From positions 1 to 22,155 of IMG/VR virus record IMGVR_UViG_3300031999_000217: a stretch of 22,155 nt of DNA; one strand, given 5' to 3'. Position 1 is the first letter of the stretch. Each line of letters begins with the position of its first letter. The stretch is from a virus. This document shows positions 1 to 7,004 of this stretch, piece by piece. A program made the translations under genes and the position numbers. Below the pieces are notes generated by a model. That model was not told the origin of the DNA and did no database searches. It saw only the letters and a program-made list of their open reading frames with translations.

Positions 1-2
1 TG

Positions 3-155
3 GCCCATAAAGCCGCGGTTTCTGTGGCAGAAGCGGCCGTCAAAGTCGTGCCCGCCGGCACCGAGGCGGAGGCGTACATTGCCACATACCAGACGGTGTT
101 CAAGGCCGTGGCGAAGACTCTGGCGAAACGACTGGAGAACATTGACGAGACATAA
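3..155 (+). CDS. C-terminal fragment of an unknown protein (5' truncated)
   Basis: An open frame enters from the window's left edge and ends at TAA 153-155, leaving 50 residues. The visible part is Ala/Val/Lys-rich and probably helical, ending in KTLAKRLENIDET. The next gene's ATG shares the last A of the stop (TAATG), a translational-coupling arrangement used throughout this operon. I do not recognise the protein. Because the start lies outside the window, neither its length nor its role can be judged. Short helical tails like this occur in many small phage proteins, so no function is assigned. Confidence 0.6.
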   Translation, partial: AHKAAVSVAEAAVKVVPAGTEAEAYIATYQTVFKAVAKTLAKRLENIDET

Positions 156-358
156 TGGACAAACCCGCGTTTGACCTCGACGGCGACTACTTCCTCGGCG
201 CCGAGTATTCCACGGACGGGACCGACCCGTGGCTTGGGACCTCCTACGTCCTGCGCAACTGGCTCAACAACTGGTTCGCCTCCCGTTGCTGCGGCATCCC
301 AAAAACAGAACCGACCCTTGGGGAGACGGGGGACGATGACGGATTGGGGGTGGCGTAG
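155..358 (+). CDS. Small hypothetical phage protein (67 aa)
   Basis: A 67-residue protein that starts at an ATG overlapping the previous stop by one base and ends in a TAG that overlaps the GTG of the next ORF by one base. That chain of TAATG and TAGTG junctions is the main reason to believe it. It is acidic and aromatic in the first half (DLDGDYFLGAEYSTDGTDPWLG), then has a Trp/Asn/Arg patch and a Cys-Cys pair, and a Gly/Asp-rich end. There is no signal peptide, membrane helix or recognisable domain. An overlapping frame starting at 171 encodes a Thr/Ser/Pro-rich product and looks like a shadow. Confidence 0.6.
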   Translation: MDKPAFDLDGDYFLGAEYSTDGTDPWLGTSYVLRNWLNNWFASRCCGIPKTEPTLGETGDDDGLGVA

Positions 359-498
359 TGCCGTTCAAGAAGATAACCTCAGGTAAGAACCGCGGCAAGT
401 ATCGTTCGCCCTCTGGCCGCATCTACACCGCGGCCCAAGTGAGACTCTACTACCACGGCGATGGATTTCCGAAACGCAAGTCTAAGAAGAGGAGATAG
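358..498 (+). CDS. Small basic protein with SPSGR and QVRLYY motifs (46 aa)
   Basis: A GTG at 358 overlaps the previous stop by one base and opens a 46-codon frame ending at TAG 496-498. The protein is strongly basic (MPFKKITSGKNRGKYRS at the start, KRKSKKRR at the end). Its centre, SPSGRIYTAAQVRLYYHGDGF, has the look of short conserved proteins found near phage structural genes, though I cannot name the family. A Gly-rich GGGGGTGG stretch just upstream may act as a ribosome-binding site. The last codons carry the GAGGAGA that serves the next gene at 502. The charge would suit binding to nucleic acid or to an acidic partner, but that is inference. Confidence 0.7.
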   Translation: MPFKKITSGKNRGKYRSPSGRIYTAAQVRLYYHGDGFPKRKSKKRR

Positions 499-501
499 CA
501 G

Positions 502-954
502 ATGGCTGCACCTTCCGCATGGAGATTCTACAACGGATTCTCCGAACTCAGCATGGACGGCACGATTGACCTGGATACCCACGCGTTCAGGATGGCCCTG
601 TTCCTGTCTACGTCCAACGCCGCTACTCTCAGCACCGTTGGCTATTCCAACCTGACCAACGAGGTTGCTCAAGCCTACGGGTATCTAACGACCGGCAAGG
701 CGCTGACGCCCACCTGGAATCGTTCTGTGGGGACGACAACGTTCGACGCGGACGATCAGGTATGGACCGCATCGGGCGGTTCCGTCACGGCTAGGTTCGC
801 CGTCATCTACGACAACACGAGTACCAATAAAGACTTGGTTTGCTACTCGCTGTTGGACACCGCGCCCGCGGACGTGACGGCAACGGACGGGAACACCCTG
901 ACGATTGCGTTCCATTCGAGCGGCTGCTTCACGTTCACGCCGCCGACGGCGTAG
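502..954 (+). CDS. Conserved phage virion-type protein, beta-rich (150 aa)
   Basis: Probably a virion structural or decoration protein. It starts at an ATG 6 nt after GAGGAGA. The sequence resembles a family I know from many tailed phages: an N-terminal WRFYNGFSELSMDGTIDLDTH, then FRMALFLSTSNA, a central ALTPTWNRSVGTTTFDADD and VWTASGGSVTARFAVIYDNTS, and an ending TDGNTLTIAFHSSGCFTF. Thr/Ser-rich beta strands dominate; there are no signal peptide, membrane or catalytic motifs. It is followed 7 nt later by the repeat-bearing fibre-like gene, so the pair may act together on the particle surface. Family resemblance is from memory; the exact position in the virion is unknown. Confidence 0.72.
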   Translation: MAAPSAWRFYNGFSELSMDGTIDLDTHAFRMALFLSTSNAATLSTVGYSNLTNEVAQAYGYLTTGKALTPTWNRSVGTTTFDADDQVWTASGGSVTARFAVIYDNTSTNKDLVCYSLLDTAPADVTATDGNTLTIAFHSSGCFTFTPPTA

Positions 955-961
955 GTAGTGC

Positions 962-2200
962 GTGGCAGTCAATCTGCACTGTAACCACTTCCGGTTCGGG
1001 AAAAACGAACTCGCCGAGAATACGCACGGCTGGTATGCGGCCGAGGACGTTAGCCCAAGCCATACGTGGGGATTTGCGTCCTTCTTTTTGCTCCGGCTCA
1101 ACGAGCAGGAAACCGGCGGGACGGCCGCGGCCGACACCGACGCGACCTTCCAGTACCAGAAGAATGGCGGAACATGGACCGCTATTACAACAACGTCCGC
1201 CAATGTCAAGGCGGTTAATGGTGTACTGACCAACGGCGGCAACTGCACAAAGCGCCTATCGGGGACAGGGACATTTGAAACAACCGGGGCGGGCCAGACG
1301 GAGGATGGAACATCGGGCGGGTCAGCAAATGACATAGCCATCAACGGGTGCAGCGAGACTGAGTGCGCGCTTCAATTCGTTGAAGCGGACTTGGCGAACG
1401 GCGACATAATCAACTTCCGCATAATCTCGCCCGACTGGACCGTTACGATGGACGTAGCTCCGACTATTTCCGTCGTCAAGTCTGTTACTCCCGGAGTTTC
1501 CGCGGCCGTCTTGGTGTCTTACGCGCCGACTGTTGCGCTGTCGAACAACAAACTCATAACGCCGCCCGTCTCCGACGCGGTTCTAGTAGCATACGCGTTG
1601 ACGGTTGCGGTATCCGATAACAAAGTCGTCACGCCCAGCGTGGCGACCGCGAACCTTACCAGTTTCATACCTGCCGTTGTCCTTGGAACCGTGGTTACAC
1701 CGGGGCTGACGGCCACAGAGTTGGCGGCCTACGAACCGACGGTTAGCGTCAGTTACGGAACAGTCATAACTCCGAGTGGGTCGGAAGTCACGCTTGTTGC
1801 CTACGCACCCTCCATTGCCGCGAGTGACAATATCGTTGTCGCGGTTGGGTTGGCTGAGGCGGAACTGTACTCGTTCTATCCGACAGTAACCGCAACCGAG
1901 GGACTATGTATCACCCCGTCCCCCTCAACCGCAACGCTCGTGTCCTTTGCGCCGACGGCGACGAGGACCTATACCATTGTCAGGATTGCGAAGGACCGAT
2001 ACGGGCCACTCGCTGGCGCAGAAGTGTACCTGTTTGACACAGACACAAAGACGCTTCAGGCGACAACCACTACCGGTTCGGATGGGATATTCCGGTTCCC
2101 CGGCCACTGTGCGGGACAACAGCACTTCGCGGTTCTCTTCTCTGGAACAAGTCCGAGAAGGGCGGGCGTAACACCCGATACCGTGGTGGGGACCGAATGA
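962..2200 (+). CDS. Repeat-bearing fibre/decoration-like virion protein (412 aa)
   Basis: Begins at GTG 962 (MAVNLHCNHFRFGKNELAENTH) and has three parts. Residues about 1-170 form a Thr/Ala/Asn-rich beta-type domain. Residues about 174-340 are seven tandem units of about 24 residues, with consensus (V/I)TP-x2-S-x-A-x-L-x-S-(Y/F)-x-PTV. Residues about 336-412 begin IVRIAKDRYGPLAGAEVYLFD and continue TTTGSDGIFRF, which looks like a carboxypeptidase-regulatory-like beta-sandwich domain, often used as a surface-adhesion module. The layout suggests a fibre or head decoration that binds host or environmental surfaces; this is inference. No chaperone or peptidase motif was seen. Its stop overlaps the next gene by ATGA. 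Confidence 0.75.
   Translation: MAVNLHCNHFRFGKNELAENTHGWYAAEDVSPSHTWGFASFFLLRLNEQETGGTAAADTDATFQYQKNGGTWTAITTTSANVKAVNGVLTNGGNCTKRLSGTGTFETTGAGQTEDGTSGGSANDIAINGCSETECALQFVEADLANGDIINFRIISPDWTVTMDVAPTISVVKSVTPGVSAAVLVSYAPTVALSNNKLITPPVSDAVLVAYALTVAVSDNKVVTPSVATANLTSFIPAVVLGTVVTPGLTATELAAYEPTVSVSYGTVITPSGSEVTLVAYAPSIAASDNIVVAVGLAEAELYSFYPTVTATEGLCITPSPSTATLVSFAPTATRTYTIVRIAKDRYGPLAGAEVYLFDTDTKTLQATTTTGSDGIFRFPGHCAGQQHFAVLFSGTSPRRAGVTPDTVVGTE
1484..1981 (+). repeat. Seven tandem 24-residue (72-bp) repeats inside the fibre-like gene
   Basis: The V or I before each TP motif is encoded at 1484, 1556, 1628, 1694, 1766, 1838 and 1910. The spacing is exactly 72 bp except for one 66-bp step, where two residues are missing in unit 3. 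The sixth unit has AV in place of TP. The DNA of the units has diverged clearly while the protein pattern is kept, which suggests selection on the fold rather than recent slippage. The end given is approximate, one unit length after the last TP. Confidence 0.85.
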
Positions 2201-2745
2201 TCGAGGAGGTCTTTCTTTTCGAGGCGGACCCATTCGTTGTAATTCTCATTGCTCTGGGCGAGTTCTCCCCCGAGGTCCCACACGGGGGACGCGGCAAGCG
2301 TAGACCATCGGTATACCACGTCCCGTTCCATCCTCGGGAAGACGACATCGAGGAACAACTGGAGCGCGCCGCACACGAGGCGATGCTCCAGCAACTCACA
2401 GAAGCGAGGGGGGTTGCCAGGGCCAACAGGGAATATGAGAAACGCGGGGAGGATGCCAGGGCACTGTCTCTGTTGAGCGCCCAACGAAGTAGGGCCATAG
2501 GAAGCGACCCGTTACACAGACCACTTCCCGTTACGGCGGCAAGTCTCCAGAAACATCTGAGGCAAGAGCGGGAGAGGCCAAGTGTCCTGCCAAAGAACAT
2601 GCAGGATGAATTGCTTCACATGAAGCGCGACGCGGCACTACAGGAGGCGAACCGCGTTCGCGAAGAGAAGAAGAAGCGCGAGGAGGAGATACGACAGAAA
2701 CGGTTGCAGAACTTGGCGAAGGCACGAAAAGCTCGCCGCCGCTAG
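2197..2745 (+). CDS. Basic coiled-coil protein upstream of terminase (182 aa; possible small-terminase position)
   Basis: ATG 2197 overlaps the fibre gene stop as ATGA. The N-terminus has a short hydrophobic stretch (VFLFEADPFVVILIALGEF), too polar to call a membrane helix. From residue about 50 the protein is charged and helical. It ends in a long Lys/Arg/Glu coiled coil (QEANRVREEKKKREEEIRQKR) and a basic tail KARKARRR. Sitting directly before TerL, it holds the place where small terminase subunits usually lie, but no helix-turn-helix is obvious, so that role is only positional. Its last 136 nt overlap an open frame in phase with TerL, which itself lacks a normal start; a -1 frameshift joining the two is possible. 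Confidence 0.7.
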   Translation: MIEEVFLFEADPFVVILIALGEFSPEVPHGGRGKRRPSVYHVPFHPREDDIEEQLERAAHEAMLQQLTEARGVARANREYEKRGEDARALSLLSAQRSRAIGSDPLHRPLPVTAASLQKHLRQERERPSVLPKNMQDELLHMKRDAALQEANRVREEKKKREEEIRQKRLQNLAKARKARRR

Positions 2746-2750
2746 AGTTC

Positions 2751-4343
2751 CTGCGCAAGTTTAGGACTGAGGCCATCGCCGGCGGTGTATCGAGTAATAC
2801 GCTGGAGGAGGCTTGTGCCATCGTCCGGTCGGACACTCCGGATGGATTCCGCCTATTCTATGAGCTTATCCGTAATCGTCCCCTCCCGGATCACTGTTGC
2901 GAGTGGATTGAAAGACTCTACCGCGCCCATTCTGCCGGGGAGTTCTTTGGCATCGAGGCTTTCCGGGGGTCTACTAAGACAACGACGATCACGGAGACCT
3001 TCACTGCCTATAGGATTGGACTGGAGCCGGAGAAATCCCACCTCTTCATTCAGGCGGACGAGGGACAGGCGAACAAACACGCCGCAAACGTCGCGAACAT
3101 TATCTCAAACAACGCGATGTGGCGGGAGGTCCTCTTTCCAAACGTGGTACCGGACACAACTTGGGGGGCGATGGGTTACTGGGTAATAGACGAGAACCGC
3201 AAGACCGACTGGGCACGTCTGAGACACAAAGACCCGACACTGGTGGGGGCCGGTTATACATCGGCTATCATTACCGGCTCCCACCCAAACGGGGGACTTG
3301 CCATTGACGACATCAACAACGACAAGAACTCCGAGTCGGATAGAGAGAACGAACGCGTCAATCGGGTTCTTACGGAGACCGTATATCCCGGAATAGAAGA
3401 CCCCGATGTGTGGCATACCTTTGCTCAGACACCGTGGACCACCCGAGATGCACTGAGTGTAGCAAAGGCAACGGGGGTTTACCAGTGGTGTCGGACTCCC
3501 GTTCTAACACCGTGTTCGGAGGACGAACCCGGAGCGGAGTGGGTTGAGGTAAAGAACGACGTAAGGCAGGTGGTTTATGGGGTCTGGGCGCGTCTGACCT
3601 GGCCGGAAAAGTTCGGCGTCCGCGAGATACGGAAGTGCTACAAGACCTCCCTCCGAAGGGGGTTTGCGCGGATGTATTTGCTAGACCTCTCGCAGGCCGA
3701 GGGGGTTAATCTTCGAAGGGAATGGTTGCACAGTTTCCCGGCGGAGAAACTAAACGAGAGTTGGCCCGTCTACATGGGTATCGACTACGCCTCAAGTGCG
3801 GGAGACCTGAGATACAGGGATCGGGACTACTGTTCCATCAGCATCGGGAAAGCGATGCCCACCGGCGGAGTTGTCCTGGTGGACGGTTTCCGCGACAGAC
3901 TCCCAAGAGCAGAGGCGGTACTGAAGGTCCGAGCTATTGCGGGGATGTATCCGACGCTCGTAAGTATCGGAGTAGAGGCAGAGGGGACCGGAATCGAGTT
4001 CTACAACGACTTGGCGCTTACTACGACCCTGCCGGTTCTGCCGATGAGGACCAAGGGCAGAAGCAAGGGCACTCGATTCGAGGACATCATGGCCCCTCGC
4101 TTCGAGATGTCCCAGGCGTGGATTTCGGATGTTAGGACACCATTCGTAACCAAGTTCATCGACGAGTGGTGTGGGTGGCCGGATAGCGACCACGACGACA
4201 CGCTGGACTCGACCTACTACATGCTCGCCGTTTCTGGGATGTTCCTGAAGGACCTGGAACAATCCGACGATATACCGGACCCGTGGTGGCAACCAAAGAA
4301 GAAACGCCTAGACTGGTCGGGAATGAGGGAGCGAAGTGGATAA
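2751..4343 (+). CDS. terL: Terminase large subunit (ATPase and nuclease); start uncertain
   Basis: The DNA-packaging motor: it cuts concatemers and pumps DNA through the portal. Counting from CTG 2751 (530 aa), the motifs run in the usual order: P-loop FRGSTKTT (about 71-78), Walker B LAIDDI (Asp186/187), coupling-type motif TPWTTRD (from 227), then an RNase H-like nuclease with acidic residues in GIDYA (Asp345), VEAEG (Glu409/411) and HDDTLD (Asp482/483). The length is normal. The frame is open from 2610, but no ATG, GTG or TTG occurs in phase until 3117, which is after the P-loop. Candidate starts are CTG 2751 or ATC 2820 (8 nt after GGAGGAGG), or a -1 frameshift from the upstream gene. The portal gene overlaps its end by 8 nt. 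Confidence 0.93.
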   Translation: MRKFRTEAIAGGVSSNTLEEACAIVRSDTPDGFRLFYELIRNRPLPDHCCEWIERLYRAHSAGEFFGIEAFRGSTKTTTITETFTAYRIGLEPEKSHLFIQADEGQANKHAANVANIISNNAMWREVLFPNVVPDTTWGAMGYWVIDENRKTDWARLRHKDPTLVGAGYTSAIITGSHPNGGLAIDDINNDKNSESDRENERVNRVLTETVYPGIEDPDVWHTFAQTPWTTRDALSVAKATGVYQWCRTPVLTPCSEDEPGAEWVEVKNDVRQVVYGVWARLTWPEKFGVREIRKCYKTSLRRGFARMYLLDLSQAEGVNLRREWLHSFPAEKLNESWPVYMGIDYASSAGDLRYRDRDYCSISIGKAMPTGGVVLVDGFRDRLPRAEAVLKVRAIAGMYPTLVSIGVEAEGTGIEFYNDLALTTTLPVLPMRTKGRSKGTRFEDIMAPRFEMSQAWISDVRTPFVTKFIDEWCGWPDSDHDDTLDSTYYMLAVSGMFLKDLEQSDDIPDPWWQPKKKRLDWSGMRERSG

Positions 4344-6252
4344 ATACGTCGAACAACGAACCCATCTTATGCGGATGGTTGAGAGAGACAAGGAGTTACA
4401 ACGCGCCCGCCTCGCCTACGAGAGAATGAGTAGAGGAGAATACCATCTTCCAGAACCACTCAACTCGTTTGAATGGGTCCGTCCAGTTATCTCTGCCTCG
4501 CCGTATGTAGGTCTCAACGCGGCTACGCGAGCCTTCGCAAACAAAGAGGCCCTGCCGACGGTGAATCCGGCAACGGTCCTGAAGGCATTGGGGAAAGTAG
4601 ACGCCGACTCTAAGACGGCCCGCAAGACGGCCAATGACTGGGAGAAGAATCTACGATGGCAGATGTCCCGCATGGAAGAACGAGGCCCGGCGCTACGAGC
4701 GTCGGTCATGTGGTCCGCGCTTCTGTACGACGAAATTGTGGGACAACTCATTCACTTGCCGACGCAGTTCAAGGCGAAGCCCATTGGCAAGGTTCGAGAG
4801 GCTGCCGCACTACGGATGGGGGACTGGGCGCTTCGATTGGTAGACCCGAAGACGACTTACATCGACTACTCGGAGTTCATGCCTGAGAGAATTGCGTGCG
4901 TTACTCAGAAGACGGCTCAACAGATCATCGACTTCTGGGGGCCGGGGGCCAAGAAGATTTCGTCCAGGTTGAAGGCAGAAGAGATTGAGCAGGACACCCC
5001 TTACTTGGAGGTGGACTTCACCGACTACGATAATCGAGTAGTCTGGGCCATCGAGGGGACCGACATTGAGCAAGTGGTTGATGAGGATGGCATTACTCTG
5101 TTTGGCCCCGAGCCGTGGCTGAAGGATGCCAAGACTAGAGAGCCAGCACCATTCCTGTCTTGGATTGCCGTAGCTGGGGGGAATGACATTGATTGTGAAC
5201 CTGAACACCAGAGAAGACCGATGTTGTATCCCCTGTGGACTACCGAACAGTGGGCGAATGCCAACATCTTCGGCAGTATCCTTATGGGGTTGGCAACGGC
5301 AGAGGCGGCTGCGCCGACAAATGTGTTCGAGGGCGTGGGTGCGGAGAATGTCGAGATAGACTATACCCAAGCTGGAGGAAGGGTTGACCTGCCCAGTCAG
5401 TATGTTACGTACCAGCGGGTACAACGTCTTGGTCTTGCTCCAGCCCTTAGCGATGCCCTGGCGATGTTCGAGACTGCGCAACGAAGATGCACCGTGGCCG
5501 AGGTTCTTGTTACGGGTTCTCCCACGACCACGGGAGGGACATTCTCGGCCTATAACCTGGAGGTTATGCAGGCTCTCGCGTCTTTGGGTGGCCCCAAGGG
5601 CATAGCAGAACGTTTCCTGAGTCAGTTGTGGCAGAAGATGCTCCTGATGTCTCACTATACCGGGTCTGACATAACCGGATATGGCAAGGATAACGAGAGG
5701 TACACCATCGACTCGGAAGACATTGACCCGGAGCACATCTACGTCTCCGCCTCTCTACAGGTAGATGCGCCAGTAGACCAGATGCAACGTGCCGCAAGTG
5801 CAGTCCAGATGTCGCAGTCACTTCCCTACGCGCCACAGAAGATTCTGGAACAGTTGGGGGAGACCGATCCCGAGGGTTCACTTGCTCTTTGGAAGAGATG
5901 GCGCCTGGAGTTGGCGGACTTTGAGGGCTGGTTGCAGAAGATCAAGATGACCGCCTCTGGCGAGATCGAGCAACTTGCACAGCAGATGGCCCAACAGATG
6001 ATCCAGCAGATGCAACAGCAGGGACCTCAAGGACAACAGCAAGGCGTCCAACCCGAGGGGATGAGTCCCGGCCTTGGACTTACCGCGGGGCCGCAACCTA
6101 ATCCGAATGCGCCTCCGGGAACCGCACTAGAGGGACAAGGATTTAATCCCGCAGGCAGAGGTGCGCCTCCAGCGATGGCCTCTCCAGGAGCGACGTTCGA
6201 GGGCCAGAGAGGCAGAAGTAGAGGCGGTCAGGAGGCCCAAGGTGGATACTGA
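4336..6252 (+). CDS. Portal protein (638 aa)
   Basis: Forms the dodecameric ring at one capsid vertex that docks TerL and later the neck. The call rests on its place directly after TerL, its size, and a mixed helical pattern typical of portals (for example KTARKTANDWEKNLRWQMSRMEERG near the start and WTTEQWANANIFGSILMGL in the middle). It starts at GTG 4336, overlapping TerL by 8 nt, with AGGGAG upstream. From residue about 544 the tail becomes low-complexity, first Gln/Met-rich (LAQQMAQQMIQQMQQQ), then Gly/Pro/Gln-rich to the end. A disordered tail of about 90 residues is long for a portal and may contact the Pro/Gly-rich proteins encoded next. Confidence 0.85.
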   Translation: MDKYVEQRTHLMRMVERDKELQRARLAYERMSRGEYHLPEPLNSFEWVRPVISASPYVGLNAATRAFANKEALPTVNPATVLKALGKVDADSKTARKTANDWEKNLRWQMSRMEERGPALRASVMWSALLYDEIVGQLIHLPTQFKAKPIGKVREAAALRMGDWALRLVDPKTTYIDYSEFMPERIACVTQKTAQQIIDFWGPGAKKISSRLKAEEIEQDTPYLEVDFTDYDNRVVWAIEGTDIEQVVDEDGITLFGPEPWLKDAKTREPAPFLSWIAVAGGNDIDCEPEHQRRPMLYPLWTTEQWANANIFGSILMGLATAEAAAPTNVFEGVGAENVEIDYTQAGGRVDLPSQYVTYQRVQRLGLAPALSDALAMFETAQRRCTVAEVLVTGSPTTTGGTFSAYNLEVMQALASLGGPKGIAERFLSQLWQKMLLMSHYTGSDITGYGKDNERYTIDSEDIDPEHIYVSASLQVDAPVDQMQRAASAVQMSQSLPYAPQKILEQLGETDPEGSLALWKRWRLELADFEGWLQKIKMTASGEIEQLAQQMAQQMIQQMQQQGPQGQQQGVQPEGMSPGLGLTAGPQPNPNAPPGTALEGQGFNPAGRGAPPAMASPGATFEGQRGRSRGGQEAQGGY

Positions 6253-6421
6253 CCGAGATAGGGACATCGCGTTACTGGAAATCCAAACCGAGCATCAGAA
6301 ATTGGTAGAGGAATACTACCGCGAGAAGTTGGGCAAGAGAGGGATGCAGAATGCCGAAAGCGGACAAGGCGTTGCCGCGGGTAACGCGCCCGCCAGTACC
6401 GCGGGTCCAACCCAGATTTGA
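6242..6421 (+). CDS. Small helical protein (59 aa)
   Basis: GTG 6242 is chosen because AGGAGG lies 6 nt upstream, and it overlaps the portal stop by 11 nt. An earlier in-phase ATG at 6161 lies deep in the portal tail and has no such site. The first 35 residues form a charged helix (DIALLEIQTEHQKLVEEYYREKLGKR), probably coiled-coil, followed by a flexible Ala/Gly/Ser/Thr tail. It overlaps the next gene (ATG 6351) by 71 nt. No function is recognised; short helical proteins here can be head cofactors, but this is not evident. Confidence 0.55.
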   Translation: MDTDRDRDIALLEIQTEHQKLVEEYYREKLGKRGMQNAESGQGVAAGNAPASTAGPTQI

Positions 6422-7004
6422 TACAGAGAACACTCCGCTCCCTCCGACCCTGGGGAGATATCTTCCCGCGGATTTCTCGGCACAACTGAATCCCAGGGGC
6501 CAGAGAGAGATTGCAGGAATGCCGGTTGTCCCAATTCAAGGAAGAAGTCGCGCCCCGGCAGGGCACGTGAATCTCAACATCTCCGATCCTTGGACTACTA
6601 GCATGGAGGCTACCCACGAGGCAATGCACACGGGAGACGCGGGGCGCGATATAGGGGCACCGCCAGGATTTAGTTCCTACAACGCCTCGCGGCAATTCTA
6701 TTTGTCCGCCAACAATCCCACGCCCTGGCAATTACAGCCAGACCTAATTGGCCCAGCCATCGAGGCATCGCTAACATTTCTTTCTCCGCGGGTTCGCAGC
6801 GACGAGGTGTTAGCCACCGCAACGCAGATAATGACGGCCGCAAATCAACCCCTTAGTGCCCTGAGGGGGATGGGGTACACGCCGGCGCAACTATCGCAAC
6901 TCACTAGATATTTCTGGCCGTCATCTCTTGGTTTAGGTGGGGGGCGTAGGTCAGAACGAGAAGTGAGAACACGCGTTTGGTCCATGTATCAAGGAGGCCC
7001 CTAA
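6351..7004 (+). CDS. Unknown head-region protein with HEXXH motif (217 aa)
   Basis: Starts at ATG 6351 after the purine-rich AGAGAGGGA. The N-terminal 60 residues are Pro/Arg-rich and likely disordered. The centre contains MEATHEAMHTGDAGRD, with His89-Glu90-x-x-His93 matching the HEXXH zinc-binding motif of metallopeptidases. The C-terminal half looks helical (IEASLTFLSPRVRSDEVLATATQI, then ALRGMGYTPAQLSQLTRYFW). No other peptidase landmark is clear, and the metzincin extension with Gly and a third ligand does not fit, so the motif may be chance. Position after the portal would suit a maturation protease or a head-completion factor. Ends 1 base into the next ATG (TAATG). Confidence 0.7.
   Translation: MPKADKALPRVTRPPVPRVQPRFDTENTPLPPTLGRYLPADFSAQLNPRGQREIAGMPVVPIQGRSRAPAGHVNLNISDPWTTSMEATHEAMHTGDAGRDIGAPPGFSSYNASRQFYLSANNPTPWQLQPDLIGPAIEASLTFLSPRVRSDEVLATATQIMTAANQPLSALRGMGYTPAQLSQLTRYFWPSSLGLGGGRRSEREVRTRVWSMYQGGP

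Noticed and set aside
143-157. TTGACG followed by CATAAT near the start of the window
   Set aside because: The two boxes are only 4 nt apart, so they cannot act as a sigma70 promoter pair.
2785-3186. 133-aa plus-strand frame (MYRVIRWRR...) over the terminase N-terminus
   Set aside because: It overlaps the P-loop coding frame, is Arg/Ser-rich and carries no motif; the TerL frame explains the region.
4810-5736. 308-aa open frame on the minus strand inside the portal gene
   Set aside because: The plus strand encodes a convincing portal there; the minus frame has no start-site support and mirrors its codon bias.
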